DNA from: Alphaproteobacteria bacterium
Lineage (GTDB): Bacteria > Pseudomonadota > Alphaproteobacteria > Sphingomonadales > Sphingomonadaceae
Assembly (NCBI GenBank): GCA_019232625.1
Contig: JAFANP010000028.1
Coordinates: forward strand, 99,420-163,419
Direction of reading: 5' to 3'
DNA length: 64,000 nt
The notes beneath the pieces were generated by a model. It made no database searches. It saw only the letters and a list, made by a program, of their open reading frames with translations, and was not told where the DNA came from. Positions 18,841-26,030 of the stretch are shown here, piece by piece; position 1 is the stretch's first letter, and the number at the start of each line of letters is the position of its first letter. The position numbers and the translations under genes are program-made.

Positions 18841-19113
18841 ATGGAGATCAGCTTCGATCCGGCCAAGCGCGAATGGACGCTCGAGCATCGCGGGCTCGAC
18901 TTCCGTGACGCCGCCGCGCTTTTCGCCGGCCGGGCGGTTACCCTGGAGGACGATCGGTGGGACTATGGCGAGCCGCGCTACCAGACGTTCGGCCTGCTCC
19001 GCGGGAGGCTGGTGGTTCTGATCTGGACGCCGCGCGGCGCCGCGCGCCACGTGATATCGATGAGGAAGGCCAATGAACGGGAAAGAAAGAGATACGACGC
19101 GCGGATGGAGTGA
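18841..19113 (+). CDS. brnT: BrnT-family ribonuclease toxin
   Basis: 90 residues matching BrnT: MEISFDPAKREWTLEHRGLD, FRDAAALFAGRAVTLEDDRW, YGEPRYQTFGLLRGRLVVLI, and the C-terminal RHVISMRKANERERKRY (family HIISARKANxREqxxY). BrnT is a RelE-fold RNase neutralised by BrnA. The ATG at 18841 is family-typical; an upstream in-frame ATG at 18805 would add 12 unrelated residues. It overlaps brnA by 41 bases, the normal arrangement. Confidence 0.95.
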   Translation: MEISFDPAKREWTLEHRGLDFRDAAALFAGRAVTLEDDRWDYGEPRYQTFGLLRGRLVVLIWTPRGAARHVISMRKANERERKRYDARME

Positions 19114-19501
19114 CCCGGACGAGGCACCGGAGTGGACGGACGAGATGTTCGACCGGGCGCAGATCTCGTTCGGGGGCCATGTCATCCGCGAGGCGACCGG
19201 AACCCTGACCAGGCGCGGCCGGCCGCCGCTCGGCGCCCGCGCCAAAGTGCAGCAATCGCTTCGCCTCTCTCCCGAGGTGCTCGAGCATTTCAGGGCGACC
19301 GGGCAGGGCTGGCAGGCGCGGATCGACGACGTGCTCCGAATCCATGTCCGGATGGTGGAGGAGATGAAGCGGCACGTTGCGGAGGCCAGGGCCGGCGCGG
19401 TTGAAGCGCATGGGGTGGGCGCGCGCGCCGTCGAAGCCCGCGTGGCGGAGGAGCGGGCGCCTTATCGGGAGGACGATGGAACGGAGGGCGGCGAGGCCTG
19501 A
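19073..19501 (+). CDS. brnA: BrnA-family antitoxin with extended C-terminus
   Basis: 142 residues. The N-terminal acidic part (DPDEAPEWTDEMFDRAQISF) and the RHH-like RGRPPLGARAKVQQSLRLSP followed by LEHFRATGQGWQARIDDVLR are typical BrnA. Most BrnA proteins end near residue 100; here about 40 extra residues rich in Ala, Arg and Glu follow. BrnA binds BrnT and represses the brnTA promoter, which should lie in the 160 bp upstream of brnT. Confidence 0.93.
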   Translation: MNGKERDTTRGWSDPDEAPEWTDEMFDRAQISFGGHVIREATGTLTRRGRPPLGARAKVQQSLRLSPEVLEHFRATGQGWQARIDDVLRIHVRMVEEMKRHVAEARAGAVEAHGVGARAVEARVAEERAPYREDDGTEGGEA

Positions 19502-20033
19502 GCCGGCTCGTGGGCGGTGCGCCGCTTCGATCCAAGCTTTGGTTCACGCAAAGGCGCGAAGGGGCGGGGAGCTTTCGCGGGCGGCGTCGGCGCTCCCCCC
19601 GTCCGGAGGTTTGGATCGCGGGGAGGCGGCGGCCTCGCGCAGGCCGGGGCCCTTTCGATCCGGCGGGCCGCTGGGGTCCGGCCGGGCGCGAAACGGTCCT
19701 TATCCGGACGTGGGAGCCGGCGTTCGTCCGGATTCTTGGACGCTTTGGTGCCTTGGGTGAACCGGTCGAGCGTTCGACCCCGGCGCGTGCAGGGTGGATT
19801 TTCACCCGAAGCACCAAAGCACCAAGGCGGTGCCGTCTGCGGAGCGAGGCGATCCTCATTCGGCGGGGAAGGCCGGCCTTCGCCGGCGGCTTGAGCGGGA
19901 CCGGGTCGAGGCACAAGCGGGCGCCATGCGGCGGCGGCAAGGCGAACGCCGCGCGCCATGCGGGACCTGCCTGGATCCGGGGCCGGCGCAGCGGCAGTGG
20001 CCAAAGCGATTGGCCGTTCCCACCTGTTGGGGT
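19502..20033. other. Gene-poor spacer with inverted GCACCAAAG-type repeat
   Basis: No supported gene in 530 bp; the open frames crossing it have shadow-like Arg/Ala/Pro composition. A 19-bp inverted repeat with two mismatches lies at 19742-19760 (GCTTTGGTGCCTTGGGTGA) and 19802-19820 (TCACCCGAAGCACCAAAGC). A related TTCACGCAAAGGCGCGAAG string is near 19544. These resemble short intergenic repeats common in Alphaproteobacteria. Confidence 0.6.
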
Positions 20034-20411
20034 ATGGAGAAGGCGATGGACGACAAGGATTCCTCTCGGCCGAAGGGCGGGGCTTCGCCCGCCGCTCCCG
20101 CATCCGGCCGATCCGAGAAGGCGGTCGGGACGGTCAAGTTCTTCAACTCCGACAAGGGCTACGGGTTCATCCAGCCCGAAGGGCAGAGGGAGGCTTTCGT
20201 CCACATCTCCGGACTGGAGGCCGGGGCATCCTCCGCGAAGGGCCTCACGTCGTGGGACTTCTATCGCAAGCTCTGGGAGACGGAGGCGCAGCCGAAGCTC
20301 GGCAGGAGCGGAGTCACCGGCTCGTTCGCTCTGCCCAACGGCGAGCGGATCGGCACGGTGCGCAGGGACGTCATGGACCGGGCGCTCGGCCGCTCGCCGG
20401 GCGAGCGTTGA
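20034..20411 (+). CDS. Protein with N-terminal half of a cold-shock domain
   Basis: 125 residues. Residues 31-62 (VGTVKFFNSDKGYGFIQPEG then QREAFVHISGLE) are an excellent cold-shock domain start, with RNP1 KGYGFI and RNP2 VHIS. The second half of the domain (EGQ-x-V-x-F and beyond) is missing. In its place is a different segment, LTSWDFYRKLWETEAQPKLG followed by GVTGSFALPNGERIGTVRRD, unlike a CSD in any frame, so a simple frameshift does not explain it. The N-terminal 30 residues are disordered. RNA or DNA binding is likely but modified. The next gene starts two bases after the stop. Confidence 0.75.
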   Translation: MEKAMDDKDSSRPKGGASPAAPASGRSEKAVGTVKFFNSDKGYGFIQPEGQREAFVHISGLEAGASSAKGLTSWDFYRKLWETEAQPKLGRSGVTGSFALPNGERIGTVRRDVMDRALGRSPGER

Positions 20412-20412
20412 G

Positions 20413-20877
20413 GTGGCGGCGGGCGCCCAGGACCCGCCGAGCCATAGCCGCGCCTTCGAGAATTTCGTGGAGACGGGCAGCGACGAGAGGGACGTCGTCG
20501 GCCTGATCGCCTATGCGCTCTACAAGCAGGGGATCAGGGAGGAGGCGATCAGCGGAACCGCCGCGCCCGGCGCGCAGCGCAACCCGCCGACGACGACGGT
20601 GACGACCTACCGCGCCGCCGCGACCCAGCTCCTCACCGAGATCGTCCAGCGGGCGATCGACGAGACGACCCCGGAGATCCAGCGCTCGGCCGTGCTCAAC
20701 GCGGTCGAAACGGCCAAGGCCGAGATCAAGGGACATGTCACCGGCCGCACGAATTTCGGCCCGGCGCTGCTCACCAACATCATTGCCTGGATCGTTACCC
20801 TCGCCATCGCCGTGCTGATCCTCCGGCTGGCCGGCAGCCCCGGCGTCGATCAGACCCTGGTCAACGCGGTGCGCTGA
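20413..20877 (+). CDS. Tail-anchored membrane protein of unknown function
   Basis: 154 residues from a GTG at 20413 directly after the cold-shock-like gene's TGA. An N-terminal conserved-looking block, AFENFVETGSDERDVVGLIA followed by YALYKQGIREEAI, resembles a short motif found in assorted bacterial membrane-anchored proteins. The middle is helical (QLLTEIVQRAIDETTPEIQR). A C-terminal TM helix (TNIIAWIVTLAIAVLILRLA) leaves about 15 residues outside. Likely translationally coupled to the upstream gene. No family was named with confidence. Confidence 0.65.
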   Translation: MAAGAQDPPSHSRAFENFVETGSDERDVVGLIAYALYKQGIREEAISGTAAPGAQRNPPTTTVTTYRAAATQLLTEIVQRAIDETTPEIQRSAVLNAVETAKAEIKGHVTGRTNFGPALLTNIIAWIVTLAIAVLILRLAGSPGVDQTLVNAVR

Positions 20878-21195
20878 GGCCCCGGGCCGGGAGTTCGGCT
20901 CGGGATGAAAGGAAGGGAGATCCCGGCTTTCGCCGGGATGACGGGTGGGCTGGCGGGCTGCTTCCCGGCGCTGGAGGACGAGCTGGCGGGGATGACGGCC
21001 ATCCAGGGCTGTCAGGGGCCGGGGCGCTCGCCCGACCGGGCCGGCGCGATGGTCTGGGCGGTGACCGCGCCGGCGAGACCGCCGCGAGCGGAGCCGCGGG
21101 TGCGGCGGCTCTAGGGGGGCGCGGCGGGAACCCGGCGGCACGGCATCCGTTGCGGGGGCGATATCTTCAACTCCAGCCACGAAGAGGTGCCAACC
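20878..21195. other. Intergenic spacer with short ATCCCGGC hairpin
   Basis: No supported gene. GATCCCGGCTTTCGCCGGGA-type inverted repeat (20920-20940, here preceded by GA) follows the membrane-protein gene and could act as a terminator. The same hairpin is at 7094-7113 and a diverged one at 36101-36120. The last 20 bases carry GAAGAGG, the ribosome binding site of the next gene. Confidence 0.6.
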
Positions 21196-21555
21196 ATGTC
21201 GCACATCCCCAACAACGCCATGCCCCACGCCAAGCCGGCCGAGCCCGAGGCGCCGGCGGCGGGCCAGGAGGGCGGCGGAGTCGCCGGCAGCGTGATCGAC
21301 GCGCTGGGCGGCGCGGTGGAGCGCGTCGTCGAGGCGGCCAAGGCCAACCCCAAGGCGGCGATCGCGGCGGGCGTTGCGGTGGCGGGCGCGGTCGCCGCGG
21401 CCGGAGTAGCGGCGGCGCGCGGGCGCGGCGGCAAGAGCTCGGGCGGCTCGGGATCAGGCGGCTCGGGCGCGGCCAAGCCCGCGGCGAAGCGCTCCGCGGC
21501 CGGCGCCGCCGGGGGCGCGGTGCGCAAGCCGCGCAAGGCGAAGAGCGAGGGCTGA
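21196..21555 (+). CDS. Small Ala/Gly-rich protein with hydrophobic segment and basic tail
   Basis: 119 residues from ATG 21196, preceded by GAAGAGG. A helical segment (VAGSVIDALGGAVERVVEAA) is followed by a glycine-zipper-like hydrophobic stretch (AAIAAGVAVAGAVAAAGVAA, about 55-75), then a Gly/Ser-rich linker and a Lys/Arg-rich tail. The layout suggests a membrane-associated stress protein of the DUF883/ElaB kind, or a nucleoid-binding protein because of the AKPAAKRSA/KPRKAK tail. Neither is proven. Confidence 0.6.
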   Translation: MSHIPNNAMPHAKPAEPEAPAAGQEGGGVAGSVIDALGGAVERVVEAAKANPKAAIAAGVAVAGAVAAAGVAAARGRGGKSSGGSGSGGSGAAKPAAKRSAAGAAGGAVRKPRKAKSEG

Positions 21556-21587
21556 TCCCCGCTCGCGGCGCCGGGGAAGCGGGGATC

Positions 21588-22436
21588 GTGGCCGAGGAGG
21601 ACGGCGACGCCGCATTGGGCGCCATGGCGCTCAACCGCGGCTGCAAGCTAGTCCGGTCGCGGCGGCGCAAGCCCGGCGCCGGCGACTATGGCCGCTACGG
21701 CCTCAAGGACTCGGCGAGCGGCGCCGAAATCCTCGGCTTCGGGCCCGACGGCCTGACCGCCACCGCCGAGGAGATAGAGCGCTTCCTGCGCGGCAGCCCG
21801 GCGGCGAGCTGGAAGCGCTCGCTGGCCGCGGCGGCGGACGCGCCGCAGCGCCCGGCCGCCGGGCCCAAGGGCAAGGCGGCGGCGCGGGGCCGGGCGCGCG
21901 CCGCTCCGCCGCCCCCTCCGCCTCCGCCCCCTCCGCCGCCGCCCCCTCCGCCGGCGCCCGTCCGGGCCGCTCCGGAGCCGAGCGCCGGCGCCGCCGCGAA
22001 GGTGCGCGAGGCGGCGCCGCGCGACGCGTCGGCGCTCGCCGACCTCGTCGCCGAGCTCGGCTTCCCGGCGAGCGAGATCGAGGTGGCGAAGCGGCTGGCG
22101 GCGCTCAGGAAGGCGGGGGAGCCGCCGCTCGTCGCCGAGGCGCGGGGCGAGGTGGCCGGGATCATCACCTGGCACGTCACGCCGGTGCTCCACCGCCCGC
22201 GGCCCGTCGGCCGGGTGACGATGCTGGTGGTGGCCGCGGCGGCGCGGGGGCGCGGCGTCGGCACCGCGCTCCTCGAGGCGGCGGAGGCGCGGCTGCGGGA
22301 CGAAGGCTGCGGCCTCGTCGAGGTGACGAGCAACATCGCGCTGGGCGGCGCCCACGCTTTCTACCGCGCCAAGGGCTATGAGCGGACCAGCTACCGCTTC
22401 GCCAAGCGCCTCGGCGGCCCGCCGGACGGGGGCTGA
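21588..22436 (+). CDS. GNAT acetyltransferase with N-terminal domain and polyproline linker
   Basis: 282 residues from GTG 21588 (VAEEDGDAALGAMALNRGCK). The N-terminal 90 residues hold a small domain (KLVRSRRRKPGAGDYGRYGL then GFGPDGLTATAEEIERFL) found in other sphingomonad proteins. A run of about 16 prolines (21907-21957) separates it from a C-terminal GNAT domain (about 145-275), with the acetyl-CoA loop VVAAAARGRGVGTALLEAAE and the closing NIALGGAHAFYRAKGYERTS. Substrate unknown. An ATG at 21624 is an alternative start but would cut the N-terminal domain. Confidence 0.8.
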   Translation: MAEEDGDAALGAMALNRGCKLVRSRRRKPGAGDYGRYGLKDSASGAEILGFGPDGLTATAEEIERFLRGSPAASWKRSLAAAADAPQRPAAGPKGKAAARGRARAAPPPPPPPPPPPPPPPPAPVRAAPEPSAGAAAKVREAAPRDASALADLVAELGFPASEIEVAKRLAALRKAGEPPLVAEARGEVAGIITWHVTPVLHRPRPVGRVTMLVVAAAARGRGVGTALLEAAEARLRDEGCGLVEVTSNIALGGAHAFYRAKGYERTSYRFAKRLGGPPDGG

Positions 22437-22452
22437 GCGGCCGCCGCGCGGC

Positions 22453-22821
22453 TCAGAACCGGATGATGATCTCCAGCGGGCAGCACCGGATCGTGATCTC
22501 GATCCGCCGCGCCTGCGCCTTGCCGCCGCCCGGCTGGAGCTTCACCGCCACGCCGCGCAGCTGCTCGGGGGTGAAGCCGTTGCGCAGCAGGACGGCGCGC
22601 GCCTGGTCGGCGTCCCGCGCCGCGCGCAGGGCGGCCCGGGCGTCGGCCGAGGCGTTGATCCGCTCCTCGGCGGCGCGGGCGGTGGCCTTGAGCTCGCCGA
22701 GCCGGCGGGCGTCGGCCGAGACGGCGGCGCCGCGCTCGGGCGCAGCGGCGGCCTGGGCGAGCCCGCCGTCGAGCAAGGCGGATCCGGCGGCGAGGACGAA
22801 AGTGAGGGTCAGACGTTTCAT
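22453..22821 (-). CDS. Small secreted protein of unknown function
   Basis: 122 residues from ATG 22821, with a signal peptide (MKRLTLTFVLAAGSALLDGG) and a helical, Ala/Arg-rich mature region. LLRNGFTPEQLRGVAVKLQP and the terminal RRIEITIRCCPLEIIIRF with a Cys-Cys pair are its only distinctive parts. No family recognised. It converges on the GNAT gene, with 16 bases between stops. Confidence 0.6.
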   Translation of the reverse strand: MKRLTLTFVLAAGSALLDGGLAQAAAAPERGAAVSADARRLGELKATARAAEERINASADARAALRAARDADQARAVLLRNGFTPEQLRGVAVKLQPGGGKAQARRIEITIRCCPLEIIIRF

Positions 22822-23006
22822 CTCGGTCTCCCCATGGGCGGCCGGGCCGGGGGACGTTTCCGCGAACCGGACATCGTGCGGGCCGGCGGCGACTCCCTTT
22901 CTACACCTTGCCGGCCCGTCCCGCCACGCCGGTTTGTCGTTACGTCCGCGTTTCTCACGCAACCTTGATCCAAGTTATGCGCTCTTGGCGACCGAGGAGG
23001 TGGGTC

Positions 23007-23237
23007 ATGCCGCTTTTCTATTTCAACGTGCGCGCCGCGACCTTCGAGACGCCGGACCTGACCGGGCGCCAGTGCGCGGACGAGGCGGCGGCGCGGGCCG
23101 AGGCGGAGCGCATCGCCGCCGAGCTGATCGAGGCGGCCGCGGCGGCGGGGGAGCCGGCGCCCGAGGCGACGATCGAGGTCGACGACGAGGAGATGCGGCC
23201 GGTGCTGGCGCTCCCACTCGGCGGCGGGGGAGGCTGA
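23007..23237 (+). CDS. DUF6894-like small protein
   Basis: 76 residues from ATG 23007, preceded by GGAGG. MPLFYFNVRAATFETPDLTG followed by an Ala/Glu helix (ADEAAARAEAERIAAELIEA) and a short beta end matches the DUF6894 pattern (MPRYFFHVxDG...DxEGxEL). Function unknown; these proteins often come in multiple copies in rhizobia and sphingomonads. The stop is followed within two bases by the GTG of the HicB-like gene, so the two form a small operon. Confidence 0.75.
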   Translation: MPLFYFNVRAATFETPDLTGRQCADEAAARAEAERIAAELIEAAAAAGEPAPEATIEVDDEEMRPVLALPLGGGGG

Positions 23238-23238
23238 G

Positions 23239-23490
23239 GTGCTGAGCTACCCCGTGCGGCTGGTGCCGACCCGCGAGGGGCGGGTCCGCGCCGTCTTTCC
23301 CGACCTTCCCCAGGCGACGACGGAAGGAGCGGACGAGGAGGACGCCCTGTTCCGCGCCCGCTTCACCCTGGAGATGTGCCTCACCCATCTCCACGCCCAC
23401 GGCCAGCGCCCGCCGCCGCCGTCGGACATTTGCGGCGCGCCGACGGTGCGGACCGACAAGTTCAGCGCGGTGCGCGAGGCGGCGCCCTAG
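23239..23490 (+). CDS. HicB-like solitary antitoxin-fold protein
   Basis: 83 residues from a GTG start. YPVRLVPTREGRVRAVFPDL, then TEGADEEDALFRARFTLEMC, is the HicB RNase-H-like fold (PxDLPxxxTxGdtxeEAxxxAxeal). No HicA-type toxin is adjacent, and the usual C-terminal DNA-binding domain is absent, so it is an orphan or a DUF1902-like relative. The last 29 bases overlap the 3' end of tilS in convergent orientation. Confidence 0.75.
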   Translation: MLSYPVRLVPTREGRVRAVFPDLPQATTEGADEEDALFRARFTLEMCLTHLHAHGQRPPPPSDICGAPTVRTDKFSAVREAAP

Positions 23491-24445
23491 CGAAAAGGTA
23501 GGTGGCGCCGCCGGCGCAGCGGACTCCGGCAAGCGTCGCCGTGCCGCCGGCCGCGAGGCGCGCGAGGAGGCCGGCGAGCGCCGCGCCGCGCGGCGCCGCC
23601 TCGGGCTCGATCGCGCGCAGGGCGCGAAGAACGACGCGGCGGAGCAGCTCGGCGGGAAGGCCTGCGGGATCGAGCGCCAGCGTGCCGTCCGCCGCCACCG
23701 CCCGCGCCTCGAACAGCCGCGCCGCCGCCCAGTCCAGCGCGTCCTCCGCCTCGGCGAGCGCGGCCGCGCTTCGGGCGAGCGGCGGCGCCTCGATCCACGG
23801 GAGGGCGGCGAGCCGGCGGCGGAGGCGCGCGCGGTCATAGGCCTCGTTGGCGTTCGAGGGGTCGGCGGCGGCTTCGAGCCCGGCGGCGCGGACGATCCCT
23901 TCAAGCTCGGAGCGGCGCCAGCCGAGAAGCGGCCGGCCGAGCCGCGCCGCCGCGCCGGGGACGGGCAGGGGCGCAAGCGCGCGGATCCCGGCGAGCCCGG
24001 CGACTCCGGCGCCGCGGAGAAGGCGCATGAGGAGGGTCTCGGCCTGGTCGTCGGCATGGTGGGCGGTGAGGACCAGCGCCGCGCCCTGCGCGTCGGCCCA
24101 TCCGGCGAGCGCGGCGTAGCGGGCCGCCCGCGCCGCCGCCTGAAGCCCCTCGCCGGCGCGGGCGACCTCGACCGGAAGGATGCGGTGGGGGACCAGGAGG
24201 GCGCGGGCGGCCCCGGCCGCGATCGCCGCCTCGGCCGCGCTTTCCGCCCGCAGGCGGTGATCGACGGTGGCGGCGCGCACCCGCCCGGGCAGCGCGGCTG
24301 CGGCGAGGAGGAGGAGGGCGAGGCTGTCCGGCCCGCCGGAGACAGCGACTCCCACCGGCCCCGCCTCGCCCGCTTGGGGGTCGAGGGCGGCGAGATCGCG
24401 GCGGAAGCGCCGGACGAGCGCGGGATCGGGCGGGGCGGGCTCCAT
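23462..24445 (-). CDS. tilS: tRNA(Ile)-lysidine synthase TilS
   Basis: 327 residues from ATG 24445. The PP-loop ATPase motif AVSGGPDSLALLLLAAA (about 34-50) and downstream ATVDHRLRAESAAEAAIAAG, LTAHHADDQAETLLMRLLRG and LLGWRRSELEGIV are standard TilS. It adds lysine to C34 of tRNA-Ile2, switching codon recognition from AUG to AUA. A longer frame upstream is not supported. In Alphaproteobacteria tilS normally precedes ftsH; here a plus-strand accessory block intervenes. Confidence 0.95.
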   Translation of the reverse strand: MEPAPPDPALVRRFRRDLAALDPQAGEAGPVGVAVSGGPDSLALLLLAAAALPGRVRAATVDHRLRAESAAEAAIAAGAARALLVPHRILPVEVARAGEGLQAAARAARYAALAGWADAQGAALVLTAHHADDQAETLLMRLLRGAGVAGLAGIRALAPLPVPGAAARLGRPLLGWRRSELEGIVRAAGLEAAADPSNANEAYDRARLRRRLAALPWIEAPPLARSAAALAEAEDALDWAAARLFEARAVAADGTLALDPAGLPAELLRRVVLRALRAIEPEAAPRGAALAGLLARLAAGGTATLAGVRCAGGATYLFARAPPRAPR

Positions 24446-24652
24446 CGCCGCCAGCCTAGGATCGACGGCCCCGCGCGGCAACGCCGGGCCGGGGGAGGGG
24501 CGGGGGGCGGAAGACCGCAGGCGCGGCACGGGCCGACGCTACGGCAGGGAAACGGTGGCAACGCTGCCGGCGCATCGCGCGCTTGGCGCCCAGACGGATG
24601 GAGGAGCGCGCCGGCCGACCGGGAGGACAGGCCGGAGCGGGTCGAACGGCAG

Positions 24653-24820
24653 ATGAAGGACGACGCCGCCTTTCTGCGCGCCCAGGCGAAGAAATGCCGC
24701 TGGCTCGCGCAGCGGATCAACAGCCAGGACGTCATCGACGCGCTGCTGGAGATGGCGGGCGACTACGACCGCAGGGCAGCGGAGAAGGAGTCCGCGCCGC
24801 CGCAAACCCCTCCGTCCTGA
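24653..24820 (+). CDS. Small conserved helical protein (55 aa)
   Basis: MKDDAAFLRAQAKKCRWLAQ followed by RINSQDVIDALLEMAGDYDR is a single amphipathic helical hairpin. Many alphaproteobacteria carry close relatives of about 55-70 residues (pattern FYRxxAxxCRxLAxxIxxxDVxxxLLxLAxxYE). Function unknown. It is short but the conserved pattern argues for a real gene. No clear operon partner. Confidence 0.65.
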   Translation: MKDDAAFLRAQAKKCRWLAQRINSQDVIDALLEMAGDYDRRAAEKESAPPQTPPS

Positions 24821-24920
24821 GGCGGCCGAGTTTCCGCCTTTCCGCGTGGGCGGGGAGGGGGCGTCCGGTCGTGCCGGGCTCGATCGGGCAGCCACCTGCC
24901 TTTCGCGCACTCTCGAGGAA

Positions 24921-24952
24921 GAAGGTGGACCCGGATCAAGTCCGGGGTGACG
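24921..24952. repeat. GGATCAAGTCCGG-type small inverted repeat
   Basis: GGTGGACCCGGATCAAGTCC followed by GGGGTGACG. One of at least four copies in the window, with others at 25940-25970, 29603-29690 and 30621-30701. Confidence 0.8.
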
Positions 24953-25011
24953 ATCCTCCCGGAGGAGGTGGACCAGGGGGACCGCGGCCGGTCGGGAGCG
25001 ACGGTCGGAGG

Positions 25012-25725
25012 TCAGGGGCGGGTGAGGTGGCCGGCGACGGTGGTGGGGAAGCCTTCCCAGTCGCAGCGATAGGAGAAGCGGGCCTCGGCGCCGGTCGCCT
25101 GGAGGAAGTTGTAGAGGGCGCGGGCCTCGTGGCCGGCGAACTCGTCGAAGAAGAACAGGAAGCGCTTCAGCCGCTCGGTGAGGGTGAAGAGAAGATAGAG
25201 GGTCGAGGAATAGAGGTCGGCGTCGAAATGGACGACGACGGCGCGGCCCTCGGCGGCGCGTGCGATCTCGTCCATCATCGGCGGCAGGCTATCGCGGAAC
25301 CAGCCCTTGACGAAGCGCACGCGCGGATCGTCGAGGGCGGGCGGCTCTCCGCCGGTGCTGAAATGGCCCGCCGCCATGCCGCGCCAGCCCTCGGGCAGGC
25401 CCTCGAAGCTGTCGAAGCCGTAGAAAAGCGAGCCGGGCGAAGGGAGGAGCTGGGCGAGGCGGCGGATCGAATCGCCCTGCCAGACTCCGAATTCGAGGAC
25501 GAGGGCGTCGCCTACGCCGGCGTCGGCGAGGGCGCGCGACCAGACCGCCTCGCGGCCGCGCAGCACCACCGCGTCCCAGCCGCGGCCCGCCGGGGTGAGG
25601 TCGACGGCCTCGTCGAGACGGACCGGGCTGGCCTGCCGGTCGAGGGAATATTCGGTCAGCTTCTCCGCCAGGTCGATCGGCAGCAGCCTGCCGATCAGCC
25701 TCTTGGCGGAGCGCTTCAGGGTCAC
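25012..25725 (-). CDS. TylF/MycF-like SAM-dependent methyltransferase
   Basis: 237 residues from GTG 25725. LVLEFGVWQGDSIRRLAQLL is the SAM-binding motif I, FYGFDSFEGLPEGW is the TylF-family hallmark, and VVVHFDADLYSSTLYLL holds the metal-binding DADLY motif. FFFDEFAGHEARAL follows as a second acidic motif. TylF relatives O-methylate sugars in macrolides, but stand-alone copies occur widely and often modify surface polysaccharide. The GTG overlaps the TGA of a 37-codon upstream ORF (GTGA). A longer start at 25854 would run over that ORF. Confidence 0.85.
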   Translation of the reverse strand: MTLKRSAKRLIGRLLPIDLAEKLTEYSLDRQASPVRLDEAVDLTPAGRGWDAVVLRGREAVWSRALADAGVGDALVLEFGVWQGDSIRRLAQLLPSPGSLFYGFDSFEGLPEGWRGMAAGHFSTGGEPPALDDPRVRFVKGWFRDSLPPMMDEIARAAEGRAVVVHFDADLYSSTLYLLFTLTERLKRFLFFFDEFAGHEARALYNFLQATGAEARFSYRCDWEGFPTTVAGHLTRP

Positions 25726-25835
25726 CGCCTGGCGCGCCTCGACAGCCGTCGCACCGCTCTCAGCAGCTCCGGAAGGAAGAGCGGCAAGGCGATGAGCGCG
25801 ACCAGCGCAAGGGTGGCGAGCAGCGGGAGGAGCAT
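25722..25835 (-). CDS. 37-residue membrane peptide upstream of methyltransferase
   Basis: Starts MLLPLLATLALVALIALPLF and continues LPELLRAVRRLSRRARR: one TM helix followed by a strongly basic tail on the cytoplasmic side. Its stop overlaps the methyltransferase GTG by the GTGA arrangement, typical of coupled genes. Too short for homology judgement; the gene-like layout and coupling are the only evidence. Confidence 0.45.
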   Translation of the reverse strand: MLLPLLATLALVALIALPLFLPELLRAVRRLSRRARR

Positions 25836-25939
25836 CGGGCGGGGAGGCTATCATGCGCCGCGGGCGAGGTGCAACCGGGGGCGGGGCCGGGGGCGGGTGG
25901 CGGGGTCCGTTTCCGCTCGCTTCACGGGCGGGAAGAAGG

Positions 25940-26010
25940 GGGATGCCGGATCAAGTCCGGCATGACGGGACACGGCTCCCCATTTACTGAAAAGTACGTG
26001 TTCCCATTGC
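25940..26010. repeat. GGATCAAGTCCGG hairpin plus degraded family-B REP
   Basis: GGATGCCGGATCAAGTCCGG followed by CATGACG is a perfect small hairpin at 25941-25966. A decayed family-B arm, GAAAAGTACGTGTTCCCATT, lies at 25989-26008. Both sit between the methyltransferase and the cpaF 3' end. Confidence 0.75.
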
Positions 26011-26030
26011 CCGCTGGCGGGAGAGGGTTC

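Noticed and set aside
19510..20877. Single 455-codon protein through the spacer and the tail-anchored gene
   Set aside because: The first 300 codons cross the cold-shock-like gene in another frame and have shadow composition; the real protein starts at GTG 20413.
23239..23490. HicAB toxin-antitoxin pair
   Set aside because: No HicA-like (dsRNA-binding fold) ORF of about 60 codons lies on either side; only the HicB-like protein is supported.
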